A stretch of DNA of 64,000 nt, from assembly GCA_963675135.1 (NCBI GenBank), contig OY776124.1, positions 6,121,001-6,185,000 of the forward strand, read 5' to 3'. Each line of letters opens with the position of its first letter. Positions within the stretch are counted from its first letter, which is position 1. Positions 21,376-31,697 of this stretch are shown here, piece after piece. The position numbers and the translations under genes were made by a program. The notes below the pieces were generated by a model. It searched no databases and was not told where the DNA came from. It saw nothing but the letters and a program-made list of their open reading frames with translations. The stretch comes from Galeopsis tetrahit (taxonomy: Eukaryota > Streptophyta > Magnoliopsida > Lamiales > Lamiaceae).

Positions 21376-21395
21376 GCTAGGCACTGTTTGGCTAT
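21376..21395 (-). promoter_or_regulatory. Conserved 3'-flank motif of the ZAT copy A gene
   Basis: A 20-bp block about 80-95 bp past the stop codon matches 48949-48968, past the stop of the paralogue, at 18 of 20 positions (shared core CTGTTTGGCTAT). It lies in the likely 3' UTR. Its role is unknown. Confidence 0.45.
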
Positions 21396-21471
21396 TCTTT
21401 CAAGTATCAACAAATTAATAAATCCGGCATTGTCAACTATTCCTATAAACAAAAAAAATCCGCTAAATAAA

Positions 21472-21990
21472 TCAGAAAAAGCAATCAACAGCAGCAGGAA
21501 CAACGCTGCCAAACAGAAACTTGTTCTCCGAAGGAGTCAGATTCAAATCCAAAAACAGAACTCTCTTGCTATTCGATTTCTTCACAATCGGCGCGTGCAG
21601 AGATGAAAACGAAAACGGTAATTCCTGCAGGTTCTGATCATTCACGGCGGTCGCCGATCTGTGCCGCCTCATATGGCCACCAAGGGCTTGCCCAGTCGGA
21701 AAATCCACGCCACAAATTGAGCACTCGTGAGTTTTCGGCTTCGGCGGCGACGCCTCCTCTCCGGCGGGCGTAAGCCTCAGCTTTTTATGGCTAGCACGGT
21801 GGCCGCCGAGCGCCTGAAACGACGGAAACTGCCGATTGCATGTTTTGCACTCGAATATGCGGTTGAGCTCCGTCACTCCGCCGGCGCCGTGGGTGCCGGA
21901 AAATAGCATCAGGTAATTGGCTACGGTATGTATGTCTTGTAGATCTAGATCTGATCCTTGTTCCATATTCTTTCTCTTGTTCATCATCAT
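21472..21990 (-). CDS. ZAT11-like C2H2 zinc-finger transcriptional repressor, copy A (172 aa)
   Basis: A single-exon gene of the plant C1-2i class, predicted to act in the nucleus as a stress-responsive repressor. Two C2H2 fingers with the plant QALGGH core sit at about residues 48-69 (CKTCNRQFPSFQALGGHRAS) and 90-110 (CSICGVDFPTGQALGGHMRR). A short hydrophobic L-box-like segment, ANYLMLF, is at 24-30. The EAR repression motif LDLNL is at 147-151, near the C terminus. The length of 172 aa and lack of introns fit ZAT11/ZAT12-type proteins. A TATA box lies about 82 bp upstream. The C-terminal tail (NKFLF...AAVDCFF) is almost the same as in the paralogue at 49016-49498, so the two arose by tandem duplication. 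The exact orthologue within the ZAT family is not certain. Confidence 0.93.
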   Translation of the reverse strand: MMMNKRKNMEQGSDLDLQDIHTVANYLMLFSGTHGAGGVTELNRIFECKTCNRQFPSFQALGGHRASHKKLRLTPAGEEASPPKPKTHECSICGVDFPTGQALGGHMRRHRSATAVNDQNLQELPFSFSSLHAPIVKKSNSKRVLFLDLNLTPSENKFLFGSVVPAAVDCFF

Positions 21991-22071
21991 GGTGGGAAAG
22001 GGAAAATTTGAAAGAAATATAGTTGGAGATGTTTGTTGTTTAATAATGAGAAAATGAGTGAAATATGTGGA

Positions 22072-22081
22072 GGATTTATAG
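22072..22081 (-). promoter_or_regulatory. TATA box of ZAT copy A
   Basis: On the minus strand this reads CTATAAATCC, 82-91 bp upstream of the ATG. The paralogue has the same ten bases at 49570-49579, so the core promoter was retained after duplication. Confidence 0.75.
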
Positions 22082-22835
22082 ACAGTTGAGTTGATGTAAA
22101 TAATTGACCTTTCTTGCTGTGGAAGGAAGTCAAACTTTTATTAGCAAGAAACATCTAGTCATGTGTACATTTAATTTTCAATTCACAAGACTTCACTTTT
22201 TTTTTTTCAAAAAAAAAAAAAAACACCTTTATGGACTATGATTCAATCTTTTTAAGGGGATTAAATTCTAGACCATTCTATTGTGGAATATGTATACGAA
22301 GTATCCCATTCATTCCATGTTTATTTGTACACTTTTTTTATTTAAATGTTTTAAAATTATTTACACACTTTTAATATGAAAATACTCCACAAAATTAATA
22401 CCCTCTCATCATCATTTTATTTTCAATATTGTCACAAATTTTATATATACATTTTACTTTACATCTCATCAAATCACTTAAAATACTCTTTTTTATCTTA
22501 CATCATCAATCACTAAATTCTTTTTTTTTTTAAAAATTGTGTTGGTCAAAACGTGCAAATAATCTCGAAACTGAGAGAGTATAATTTAAATTATATGATG
22601 AGCATTGAGATAAATAAAGGTAGGGATAAAAATATACTCGTAATTTAAAGGAAATGAAAATTTTATAACTGGATGATCAAGATAGGTAGAAAACTTATGG
22701 AGGGTGAAAGAAATACACATTACTCCCTCTGTCCACCTTTAATGTGAAAGTATAAATTAAAAAATATATATTTATTTATAAATAAAGTAGATGAAATATA
22801 AAACAAAATAAATAAAATATACATGAGATAAAGTA
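22082..22835. other. Upstream region of ZAT copy A with MITE-like remnants
   Basis: A stretch near 22110-22165 (TTTCTTG...GGAAGTCAA...AGAAACATCT) resembles 49650-49715 upstream of the paralogue and is a likely retained promoter segment. Beyond it, 22300-22585 and 22720-22835 are AT-rich; the second starts CTCCCTCTGTCC, as in Stowaway elements, but I could not pair its other end. Confidence 0.45.
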
Positions 22836-23062
22836 GGGTTGATCTGCTATGGACTCGAGTGATGTTGTGCACCCTAGTCCATGTTGCACTTTTCAGTTTT
22901 ACTGACTTACACTTTTTGGTAAATAGTGTTGCACTTTTCAATTATTATACTAAAAATATTATTATACAGTTTAATAATTGAAAAGTGTAAGTCAGTAAAA
23001 CTGAAAAATGCAACATGGACTAGGGTGCACAACATGCACTCGAGTGCATACTAGACTTTGCC
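22836..23062. mobile_element. Mutator-type MITE, copy 2 of the CTCGAG-ended family (227 bp)
   Basis: It is flanked by a perfect 9-bp duplication GATAAAGTA (22827-22835 and 23063-23071). The ends form a long inverted repeat containing ACTCGAGTG and GTTGTGCACCCTAGTCCATG, with a short AT-rich loop. It is strongly similar to 43555-43791. The small frame 22720-22941 overlapping it is not coding. Confidence 0.85.
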
Positions 23063-23190
23063 GATAAAGTAAGTGCGATGACTATATTTTTCAAAAAAAA
23101 AAATTACTTACTTTATCTCATTTAAAGTATATAAAAAAATTGTTTATCATCACACTTACTTTATCTCATTTATATTTATGTAAACTTTTA

Positions 23191-23405
23191 TACTTTGTTT
23201 GTCCGCTTATAATTTTTTTGTTTTGTTTTTATTTTAAAGATTAAGAAAAATGATTAAATAATAGATATAATAGTGTGGAGAGATAAGGAGAAAAGTGAAT
23301 TGTAAGAATAAAAAAGTAAAAGTATTTATAAAAAATGGTATAAAAAGTTTATATGCAAACGAATGAAAATGATAAAATAAAAAATTTACAGATGGACGTA
23401 GTAGT
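23191..23405. mobile_element. Possible degenerate Stowaway-like MITE
   Basis: The left end TACTTTGTTTGTCCGCTTAT and the inverse of the right end (GTCCATCTGTAAATTTTT, then TACTACTACG read outward) are loosely inverted, with TA at both borders. The match is weak and the borders are approximate. Confidence 0.35.
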
Positions 23406-23553
23406 ATCTACTTTATATGTGAAAAACAATCGCATTACGTGGAGGGAAGAATTAATTACCTAAGGAGTAGTGTAAAAAAGTATGTGAAGTAAGTGATTAA
23501 AAATTAAAAGAGAAAAGAAAATTGTAAGTGTGAATACTAGGTAGCATATGAGA

Positions 23554-23575
23554 TGACGTCAGTGAGCGCGTAAGC
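23554..23575 (-). promoter_or_regulatory. Distal conserved promoter motif of ZAT copy A (TGACGTCA + GAGCGCGTAAGC)
   Basis: A 22-bp block matching 50783-50804 at 20 of 22 positions. It combines TGACGTCA, a bZIP (TGA/CREB-like) palindrome, with GAGCGCGTAAGC, which includes a CGCG core of the type bound by CAMTA factors. It lies about 1.56 kb upstream of the ATG; the paralogue's copy is about 1.28 kb upstream. Both copies sit in otherwise diverged DNA, so the match suggests functional constraint on stress or calcium responsiveness. That regulatory role is inferred. Confidence 0.6.
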
Positions 23576-24457
23576 GGACCGCGTCCGAGTCCGTAGTAGT
23601 GAGTCGTGCGTGGCTACCTTACTTAACTCTTACCTAGAACCTTCTTTCTTTCTTCTCCACTACTTCTATTTCATTTCATTTCATGCACACACCTTTTCTC
23701 TTTTGTCATGCATACACACACTACTAACTAAAGTCACTTGTCATTTTCCTACAAATAATATTGTTTTAATTTCCGATTTTCTACAACATACCTAAATTAG
23801 ATACAATACAACGTTTAAATAATTACTTCCATCGTTCTACCTTTCTTTAAAAATAAAATAAAAAAGGGGTGTATTATAACATGTTTATCTTTAATTAATG
23901 AATTATCATAAATGTAATTTTGTCCAAATGAATTTTCTCTCTCTGCCGCAAGAATTTATCTCCCTTGAAGAGTAAGTTCTTGAAATCTGGGGTTTTCTAG
24001 AAAACCTATATCCACCGCTTCGTTTTCCGAATTTTCCCCCTCGATTTTCTCTTCTGCTTTTTCTTGGTTTTGGTGTTTTCCTTTTCGTCTCTGTTTGGGT
24101 TACCTTTGCATTGGTCACCAAATTAACCTAATCATTCGTTTTTTTGGGTGGGCAAGTTTGTTTCTTGGTATCTGCAGGCTACTCGCGTGGGAATTGGGGG
24201 TGAAAAAGGGGAGATTTCATTCTCCTAGGAGACAGTGTTTGAGAGGGAGAATGGGGATTGGGCGATGGTTATTTGGGGGATTTTCCCTTTTTCTCAATGA
24301 TGACTTGGGGGATTTTGCTGGTTTTGGTTGGGTGGTTTTATTTTTACCACCGGCGATTCGTCTGGCCTCCTTTATATATTGGAGGGAGGGCTTCACTTTA
24401 CAATCACTCTTTCACAAAAACTTTCTCCTTCACAAAAACATTTCTTCTCTCTTATTC

Positions 24458-25975
24458 ATGGCGGACTCGATTAACCAAATGATGGAAAATTTCCGGATTT
24501 CGCAAAGGGAAACAACCCATCTGGTGGCGCAACGCACTGAGTTGGCGGTTCCACAAAACACAATTGCTCTGAAATTTGTGGCGAGGAGACCGATTACTAC
24601 TGCTGAACTAAGAGAGATCCTAGGTCGGGCTTGGAGACTGCGCACTCCGCTTAGAGTTGTGGGAGCGGGTGAGGGGCTTTTTCTCCTTACTTTTGATTCA
24701 GCTGCGAAAATAACGGAGGTATTGGGTGAGCAGCCGTGGAATGTCAGGAGGTCATTGGTGGCTTTAGAAAGGTTGCATGGGGGTGAGCGATTGTCCCAAC
24801 TAAAACTTAACTTTGTCCCGTTTTGGGTCCAGGTTCACGGCTTACAATTGTTCGCTATGAGTCCAATTCTGGGCCTAAAGATTGGGAGTATTGTGGGTGA
24901 TGTGATGGAGGTAGATGTCAAGGAGGGCGAGGTTGCATGGGGGGAATGCCTCCGTATTAGGGTACTTTTGGATGTTTCAAAACCCCTCTGTAGGTTCTTT
25001 TATATTACTGTGGAAAATGACCCGATTACGGCGGTGTTTAGATATGAACGCCTTTCTGGATTTTGTACTATGTGTGGAATGATGGATCATTCAGAAAAGG
25101 AGTGTTTAATTGCTTTTGGTAAATCTGATGCATGGTGCAAGGAACATCGGTTTTTCCCTTTGTGGTTACAGGCTGACAAGAAGAAAAGCCCAACGGAAGA
25201 GGAGTTGGCTAATTTCTTCCAACTCCTTCAGATCGGAGATGGTGACCTGGATGATAGACGTATACAGGTGGAGGAAGAGGCTCGCAGGCTTGAAAAGGGC
25301 AAGGCAGTGGCTGTGGAAACTGAAGAGGTGGAGACTCGACTGGAGATCGGCCCTCAAAAGCGACAGGAGGTTCGAAACTTTGAGGAGCTTGTACATCAAA
25401 GAGGTGAGATGGAGGAGGGACATTGCAGCAAATCACAAAACAAGATGAGACGTTTTGACCCGAGAACAGGTAAGTTTTTGGATCCCATCTTTTTCTCGGT
25501 TCCTATGGGTTTTCAACATTGTTTCCTAAAGGAGCCTTTGTATGGGGTGAATAATGGAAGTGATTACCGGGTGGTTCATTTCGTGGGAAAAGATCTTAGC
25601 ACTTCTTATCACATGTCTTATGTAGAGATTATTTATGAAGGGGAGGAACCGTTTATGCCAGTATATGAAACGACTGCCAAACAACCACATGCAAATCCGG
25701 ATAATGTTCAAAATGCTCCAAAAAATACTATCCCTATGCAGGCGGACTCGGAGAACAGCTATGTGATTCCATATAAGAAGAGGACAAGGGAAGAAGGTGA
25801 AGGGGTGATGATGGCATTTTGGGGTGACGGGAACGGTTGGTCTGAGGGGGAGATTGTGAAAGATGTGGCTGGTCAGTGCAAGAAAGCGAAAAGCATGTTT
25901 GAATCATACGGAGCTCCGTTGGTGATTCGAGATACGGCGGAGGCTGAAGTGGATCAGCCCCGCCATGGAGAATGA
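24458..25975 (+). CDS. LINE ORF1 protein: DUF4283 domain and zinc knuckle (505 aa)
   Basis: This is the nucleic-acid-binding partner of ORF2, expected to coat the LINE RNA. From the chosen ATG the order is a short helical start, a DUF4283-type region (about 30-185, with ILGRAWRLRTPLRVVG and FWVQVHGL), then a CCHC-type zinc knuckle, FCTMCGMMDHSEKEC, at about 202-216, and a charged C-terminal tail. I chose the ATG at 24458 (context TTCATGGCG) because the domain begins soon after it. The same frame is open back to an ATG at 24095, which would add 121 hydrophobic, domain-free residues encoded by leader-like DNA (626 aa in all). The stop overlaps the ORF2 start as ATGA (25972-25975). Confidence 0.85.
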   Translation: MADSINQMMENFRISQRETTHLVAQRTELAVPQNTIALKFVARRPITTAELREILGRAWRLRTPLRVVGAGEGLFLLTFDSAAKITEVLGEQPWNVRRSLVALERLHGGERLSQLKLNFVPFWVQVHGLQLFAMSPILGLKIGSIVGDVMEVDVKEGEVAWGECLRIRVLLDVSKPLCRFFYITVENDPITAVFRYERLSGFCTMCGMMDHSEKECLIAFGKSDAWCKEHRFFPLWLQADKKKSPTEEELANFFQLLQIGDGDLDDRRIQVEEEARRLEKGKAVAVETEEVETRLEIGPQKRQEVRNFEELVHQRGEMEEGHCSKSQNKMRRFDPRTGKFLDPIFFSVPMGFQHCFLKEPLYGVNNGSDYRVVHFVGKDLSTSYHMSYVEIIYEGEEPFMPVYETTAKQPHANPDNVQNAPKNTIPMQADSENSYVIPYKKRTREEGEGVMMAFWGDGNGWSEGEIVKDVAGQCKKAKSMFESYGAPLVIRDTAEAEVDQPRHGE

Positions 25976-28900
25976 TTGTCATATGTTGGAATGCTCGAGG
26001 TGTTCGTGGTACTCGGGCATTCAATAATATGAGTCGTTTAGTTTTTAAATTTCGTCCTTCTGTTATGTTTATTTCTGAATCCCGTTGTTCATCGGCTAGA
26101 GCCGAATTGTTAAAATCAAGACTTGGATTTCAAAGTGTTTTCTCTGTTAATGCGAAGGGATTTTCTGGTGGTTTGATGATGTTTTGGAAGAATGTTGGGC
26201 TTGATATTTCATCTTACTCTTGTGCGCATATTGATTGTTTGTTATCTTCTCAAAATACTAAATGGAGATTTACGGGTTTTCAAGGTAGCCCAAAATTAGA
26301 TGATCGCAAATTTTCTTGGGAATTGCTTAATAGACTTGGAAGTTGTCATCAAGGGGTTAATTATGCTTGGCTTTTGGGGGGTGATTTTAATGAAACTTTG
26401 TTCCATTATGAAAAAAAAGGGGGCATTAGAAAACCATTGACAAGATTATTGAAGTTTCAAGATGCCCTTAATCATAATGGTCTGATTAATCTAAAGTGCA
26501 ATGGCCCTCGATTTACATGGATGAATAAGCGTAATGGAATCGATTTAATCCAAGAAAAACTTGATAGATTTGTAGCCAATAATGAATGGATAAGGATCTT
26601 TTCAAATTATGAAGCCAAAACATTGGATTATATGGGGTCTGATCATCGACCTATTCTCATCACATGTGATTCAACTACTGGGGCTGCCCTTGATAATATG
26701 AAGAGAGGTTTTCGTTTTGAAAATCATTGGGTCAAGGAACATGATTTTAAGAAGATGATTAACAAAGTTTGGGTTGTGAAGGGCAGAAAAGTGGATTTAC
26801 CAGTATCTTTAAAACAGTGTGGTGAATCAATTAAAAGATGGGCAGTAAAGAAAGGTGGTTCGTTGGCAGCACGCATTGATCATACTAGAAATCAAATTCG
26901 AACTGAAGTGGACAATGAGGATAGATGTCCTGATATTCAAAGGCTGAAAGTATTGGAGAAAGAATTGGACTCTTTGCAATCACAGGAAGAATGGTACTGG
27001 AAACAGCGCTCTAGGGTTTCTTGGATGAAGGAAGGGGATAGAAACACAAAATTTTTTCACAATCGTGCAAATCAAAGAAAGTACACAAACCGTATATCCA
27101 AGATTCAAAATGTTGATGGAGAATGGATATATAATCAATGTGAGATCAAGAGGTTGTTTGCAAATCATTTTAAGAATTTGTTTCGGTCCTGTTATCCTAG
27201 TTCGCACACGATTCATGAGGCAACAAATGAATTGAATAGCAAACTCTCTTCTGAGCAGGTAAAATTACTTGAGGTGCCGTTTTCTAAAGAAGAGATAAGC
27301 AAAGCAATTAAGGACCTTAACCCATGGAAGGCTCCGGGTCCAGATGGTTTTCCGGCTTCATTCTATCAAGTTAATTGGGGTACGATTGGGGAAGAGGTAA
27401 GTGAACAGATATTGATGCATTTGAATGGAGTGAAACCTTTGAATTCTTGGAACAATACTACAATTGTTCTCATTCCTAAGGTTAAGAATCCGGTTAATGT
27501 TTCTCAGTTTAGGCCTATAAGTTTATGCAATGTCAGCTATCGGATTCTATCCCGGGTCATTACGAATCGATTAAAGATTGTAATGAATGATCTTATTGAC
27601 CTTTCTCAAAGTGCGTTTGTCTCGGGAAGAATGATTTCAGATAATATTTTGATTGCATTTGAATGTTTGCACTGGATTAGATCGTCGAAAAGCTGTGAAG
27701 GATATGCTGCCCTGAAGCTGGATATGAGTAAAGCTTATGATCGTGTGGAATGGCCTTTTTTGTTACGTGTTATGAAGAAGATGGGTTTTCCGGAAAAATG
27801 GACAAAGCTTATTTTTAAATGCATTTCATCAGTCACTTATGAAGTGTGTGTTAATGGTTCAACTTCGGATTCCTTTTCGCCTTCGAGAGGTCTTCGTCAA
27901 GGTGATCCATTATCTCCATTTTTGTTTGTAATTTGTGCTCAAGCCTTGTCATCACTCATTCATGAAGCCGTTCGAAGAAAGGTTTTTGCAGGAGTCCGGA
28001 TTGCTAGAACGGCTCCATCTATCTCTCATCTCTTTTTTGCGGATGATAGCCTAATTTTTATGAAAGCTACAAGACATGAGGCTGTGATCCTTAAAAAGTG
28101 TATTTTATTATACGAAGCTGCTTCAGGGCAAATGATTAATTTCGAAAAATCAGCAATCACTTTTAGTCCCCACACAAAGTTGGTTAACCAAGATATTGTG
28201 AAGCAGGTTTTGGGTGTTCGGTCGACAAATGGCCATGACATCTATTTGGGATTACCGACTTTTTCTGTTCGTGCAAAGAGGCATCAGTTTGGATACTTGG
28301 TGGATCGGGCGAAACAAAAAATAAATTCGTGGAGCCATAAACATTTTTCGGAAGGGGGTAAGGAAGTTCTTATTAAGTCTGTACTACAAGCTATTCCATG
28401 TTATGCTATGTCATGTTTCAGGATTCCTACGACGATTTGCATGGATTTGGAGAGACTATCTGCCAATTTTTGGTGGGGTACCAGAAATGAGCACCATAAG
28501 CTTCATTGGCATAAATGGAGTAAACTTTGTAGTGCAAAAGAGGATGGGGGCTTGGGCTTTCGTAACATGGTGATGTTCAACAAGGCGCTCTTAGCTAAGC
28601 AGGTTTGGAGAATTTTGCTTCGTCCGGATTCCCTTCTGGGTTTGATTTTTAAAGCAAAATATTTCTGGAATACGGATATTTTGAGGGCTGAAGTTGGTTC
28701 TAACCCTTCGTTTGTGTGGAGATCATTGATGTGGAGTAAGGATCTGGTGGATATGGGTGTTCGATGGAGAATTGGAAATGGAAGGGGGGTGCACATTTTT
28801 AAAGATAGATGGGTTATGGGCTTGAAAGATGGTCTTATTAAATCGAGAATTGCTAGCGCATCGCCTGTTGGTCGATTCATTCTCCCAACATTTGAATGGA

Positions 28901-30090
28901 ATGTGGAGCTGGTTAAGCAAGCGTTTTGGCAGAATGAAGTAGGGGCTATTCTTAAAACTCCCATCCTTGGAAATGAACATCTGGATCAACAATTTTGGCC
29001 GGAGGATGCATCCGGAAATTACACTGTGGCATCAGGATATAAATTTTTGAATAAAATATCCATTCAGACGAGGAAAACTTTTTTGCCAAGTTCTTCCGGA
29101 AGTGATCAATCCCAGGTGTTATGGAATTATCTGTGGAAATTAAAAATTCCACCAAAGGTACGCATATTTGGGTGGAAAATTTTGAATGAATCTGTTGCAG
29201 CAGAAGGTAATTTGGCTAAGCATCATGTACCCATATCCTGTAAATGTTTGTGTTGTGGGGCTTTTGTTGCTGACACGATGCATGTTCTTTTTCGTTGTGC
29301 TTTTGCCAAACGTATTTGGAAGGGTCAAGGTCTGTGGGAGAAAATTAAAAGAATCAATAAGGGATCGATTTATCAGCTTTTATTTGCTCTAAAAGAAAGC
29401 TTGAATCAGAAGATTTTCTCCCTGTTTATTGTCATCGTATGGGCTATTTGGAGGGAAAGGTGTGGCTTGTTGCATTCGGATAATGTAGATGCACTATCAT
29501 GGGTTTTCTCAAAAGAAGTTAATATACAATGGGCTGTTGATTATTGGGAAGATTACCAAAATATGGGTTGTTTAGAAGAAGGCTGGAATATGGCTAGGTG
29601 TAAGGGATTCAATGCGGGAGCTATCCAGAAAACTCAAGGTACTCTTTTTTCTGATGCAGCATTCAATATTGGAAAAAAAAAATTTGCAATTGGATTTGTG
29701 GTTTTTGATGGTAAAGGGGATGTTGTTTTGGCTGGAGGAGAACGTATCATCAACCCAGGATCTGTTGTTGCTGCAGAACTTTTAGCTATTAAGAAAGGAA
29801 TCCAATGTTGCATTAGGAACAAAATTCAAATTTCGAGTATTCGTATGGATTCTGCAGACTCAATTAGGGCCATTAATGCATCATTATCTGTTGAGGGTAT
29901 GGAGAATGCACTAGTTGCAGAAATTAGAAAACTATTGCAAAAGCTGCTAATTTGGGATTATGATGCTGTTTCAAGAAAGGATAATCAAGCAGCTCACATG
30001 ATGGCTCAGGAAGCTTGGAATTTTTCAACACCTTTCGATTGGGTTGAAAATAATATTCCGCAATATATTAAGGAGATTTGTTTTCTTTAA
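25972..30090 (+). CDS. LINE ORF2 protein: endonuclease, reverse transcriptase, RNase H (1372 aa)
   Basis: This enzyme nicks target DNA and copies the LINE RNA into it. Domains in order: APE-type endonuclease (1-230; CWNARGVRG, ISESRCS, LGGDFNE, GSDHRPIL hold the catalytic N, E, D and DH); reverse transcriptase (about 440-770; FRPISLCN, LDMSKAYDRVEW, GLRQGDPLSPFLF, and FADD at 689-692 where most families have YADD); zf-RVT region (about 1065-1125, CKCLCCGAF...MHVLFRC); and a C-terminal RNase H (about 1224-1345; SDAAF, AAELLAI, RMDSADS, SRKDNQAAH give D-E-D-D). A C-terminal RNase H is found in some plant L1 lineages. It probably reinitiates after ORF1 at the ATGA overlap. Confidence 0.95.
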   Translation: MIVICWNARGVRGTRAFNNMSRLVFKFRPSVMFISESRCSSARAELLKSRLGFQSVFSVNAKGFSGGLMMFWKNVGLDISSYSCAHIDCLLSSQNTKWRFTGFQGSPKLDDRKFSWELLNRLGSCHQGVNYAWLLGGDFNETLFHYEKKGGIRKPLTRLLKFQDALNHNGLINLKCNGPRFTWMNKRNGIDLIQEKLDRFVANNEWIRIFSNYEAKTLDYMGSDHRPILITCDSTTGAALDNMKRGFRFENHWVKEHDFKKMINKVWVVKGRKVDLPVSLKQCGESIKRWAVKKGGSLAARIDHTRNQIRTEVDNEDRCPDIQRLKVLEKELDSLQSQEEWYWKQRSRVSWMKEGDRNTKFFHNRANQRKYTNRISKIQNVDGEWIYNQCEIKRLFANHFKNLFRSCYPSSHTIHEATNELNSKLSSEQVKLLEVPFSKEEISKAIKDLNPWKAPGPDGFPASFYQVNWGTIGEEVSEQILMHLNGVKPLNSWNNTTIVLIPKVKNPVNVSQFRPISLCNVSYRILSRVITNRLKIVMNDLIDLSQSAFVSGRMISDNILIAFECLHWIRSSKSCEGYAALKLDMSKAYDRVEWPFLLRVMKKMGFPEKWTKLIFKCISSVTYEVCVNGSTSDSFSPSRGLRQGDPLSPFLFVICAQALSSLIHEAVRRKVFAGVRIARTAPSISHLFFADDSLIFMKATRHEAVILKKCILLYEAASGQMINFEKSAITFSPHTKLVNQDIVKQVLGVRSTNGHDIYLGLPTFSVRAKRHQFGYLVDRAKQKINSWSHKHFSEGGKEVLIKSVLQAIPCYAMSCFRIPTTICMDLERLSANFWWGTRNEHHKLHWHKWSKLCSAKEDGGLGFRNMVMFNKALLAKQVWRILLRPDSLLGLIFKAKYFWNTDILRAEVGSNPSFVWRSLMWSKDLVDMGVRWRIGNGRGVHIFKDRWVMGLKDGLIKSRIASASPVGRFILPTFEWNVELVKQAFWQNEVGAILKTPILGNEHLDQQFWPEDASGNYTVASGYKFLNKISIQTRKTFLPSSSGSDQSQVLWNYLWKLKIPPKVRIFGWKILNESVAAEGNLAKHHVPISCKCLCCGAFVADTMHVLFRCAFAKRIWKGQGLWEKIKRINKGSIYQLLFALKESLNQKIFSLFIVIVWAIWRERCGLLHSDNVDALSWVFSKEVNIQWAVDYWEDYQNMGCLEEGWNMARCKGFNAGAIQKTQGTLFSDAAFNIGKKKFAIGFVVFDGKGDVVLAGGERIINPGSVVAAELLAIKKGIQCCIRNKIQISSIRMDSADSIRAINASLSVEGMENALVAEIRKLLQKLLIWDYDAVSRKDNQAAHMMAQEAWNFSTPFDWVENNIPQYIKEICFL

Positions 30091-30149
30091 ATTCTATACA
30101 CTCCTTGTATATTTTCAAAAAAAAAAAAAATGAATTATCATAAATGTAA

Positions 30150-31541
30150 ATTAGAAATAAGGAGTATTTTTTTAAATTAAAATAAAATATAAAATTGAAA
30201 AAAAATATGTAAAAAATATTAAAATATCATTTGATTGTATTAATGAATGAATGGAGTATATTATGTCCAACCGTGTGGTTCCAATTTCCATTCCCATTTC
30301 TTTCTTGGGATTTTCTTTTCAGTGTGTGTGGCATTTCCATCTCCATTTCTTTGTTTTTGGGAAATATTTTACCTTTATTTTTGTAATTTGATTTTTTTTT
30401 AAATTTTCCATACTTTTATAAATGGCCCATTGCTATTTTGACTTCCATGTGGTACTACGTACCTCCATTTTGAATAAGGAGTATCATTTTACCCTATATA
30501 TTTTATGTCAGTGACGGTAGGGGATTACTGCAATCTCGAATATAATGAAAATCAAGTCGAGTCAAAGGTAAACCCTTTATCCGTAAAATGGATTACGTCC
30601 TAAATAGTACTCATAAGTCTGGCGTTCCGTTTCTAAAGTAAAACATTTTTTTCTTTTTTACAGTAGCACCACTGTAAAAGAGAACAACGAACGTACGCAA
30701 ATAATTTTTTAGAGAACTGAACTAGAGTTCGTATGTTCTAAGAGAGGAGGAAAACGAAAGGCAAAAATTATGTATCTCTAATCTAAAGGGGGGAGCGACT
30801 GCCCACTCAAGAATGAGGCGCCTTCAGAGTTTTTGGTTCTGTAAAAAGTTAGGTGGACCACAAAAACCAATTGCAAAATCCGAAGTCCACCGAACGACGC
30901 GCATGTGTGTGGCCTTTAGGAGAGTGTGCCCTTAGTCCATAATTGAATTCCCTTCACACTTTAATGTTAATAAAGACTCCAAAAAATTTGTACACTTTCT
31001 ATGTGGGATAGGTGACTCTTCACCTTTCCACTCTAAAACTTATCATCAAAAGTTGAAATCCATCAACTTAATTAATTAATTTCTCATTCACTAAAACTCG
31101 ATTTTAAGACATTAAATATACTACCTGGTCCACGTTCATTTAAATTTAATTAGATAAGGGTATCAAAACACATTTAAATTTCAATTAATTCCAACAATAT
31201 TCGTAATTATTGCCTTTTTTAAAAAAAAATTCCTTCATTAATTTTCAATATATCTACACCTAAAAGGTCTTTAGAGTTTTTATTAAGAAATTTTCGTATA
31301 CTTCAACTCTTTTAATTTCTTCAATTATGTCTCATATATTTAATATACCATAAATTATGGACTTGAGAATTAAAAGGAGAGAGAAAAGATTGGAGAAAGA
31401 AAATTAGTGGGTAAAATTGTATAAATGTTGAGTTCCTTAATATTTTTTTTGTAAATACTAAAGGGACATTTAATCAAAAATGGAGGAACGTAATAGAAGA
31501 TTTTTTTACAATAATGAAAACTTGAGACGATTAAATTGCTA
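30150..31541. other. Intergenic spacer
   Basis: No ORF, tRNA or clear repeat was recognised. 30790-30935 is less AT-rich than its surroundings, without coding signal. Confidence 0.4.
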
Positions 31542-31697
31542 TATATATACATGGACGAAAATATCCGGAAATTTCCTCGATATATCCATTTTTCACGGTC
31601 ATCGATATCGATATTGGGAAGAAACAATATTTCCACGATAATCGAAAAAATCGGTAAAAATCGATATACAATAACAATATCGGTAAATATCAAAAAA

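Larger units (their letters stand above)
23918..30128 (+). mobile_element. Full-length, apparently intact L1-type LINE (6.2 kb)
   Basis: It is bounded by a perfect 21-bp target-site duplication (23897-23917 and 30129-30149) and ends in a run of about 13 A. It contains a pyrimidine-rich 5' leader and two intact, overlapping ORFs: an RNA-binding ORF1 and an endonuclease-RT-RNase H ORF2. No 5' truncation, frameshift or stop is seen. This is a classic product of target-primed reverse transcription and must be recent. It lies between the two ZAT paralogues, 1.9 kb from copy A. Confidence 0.95.
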
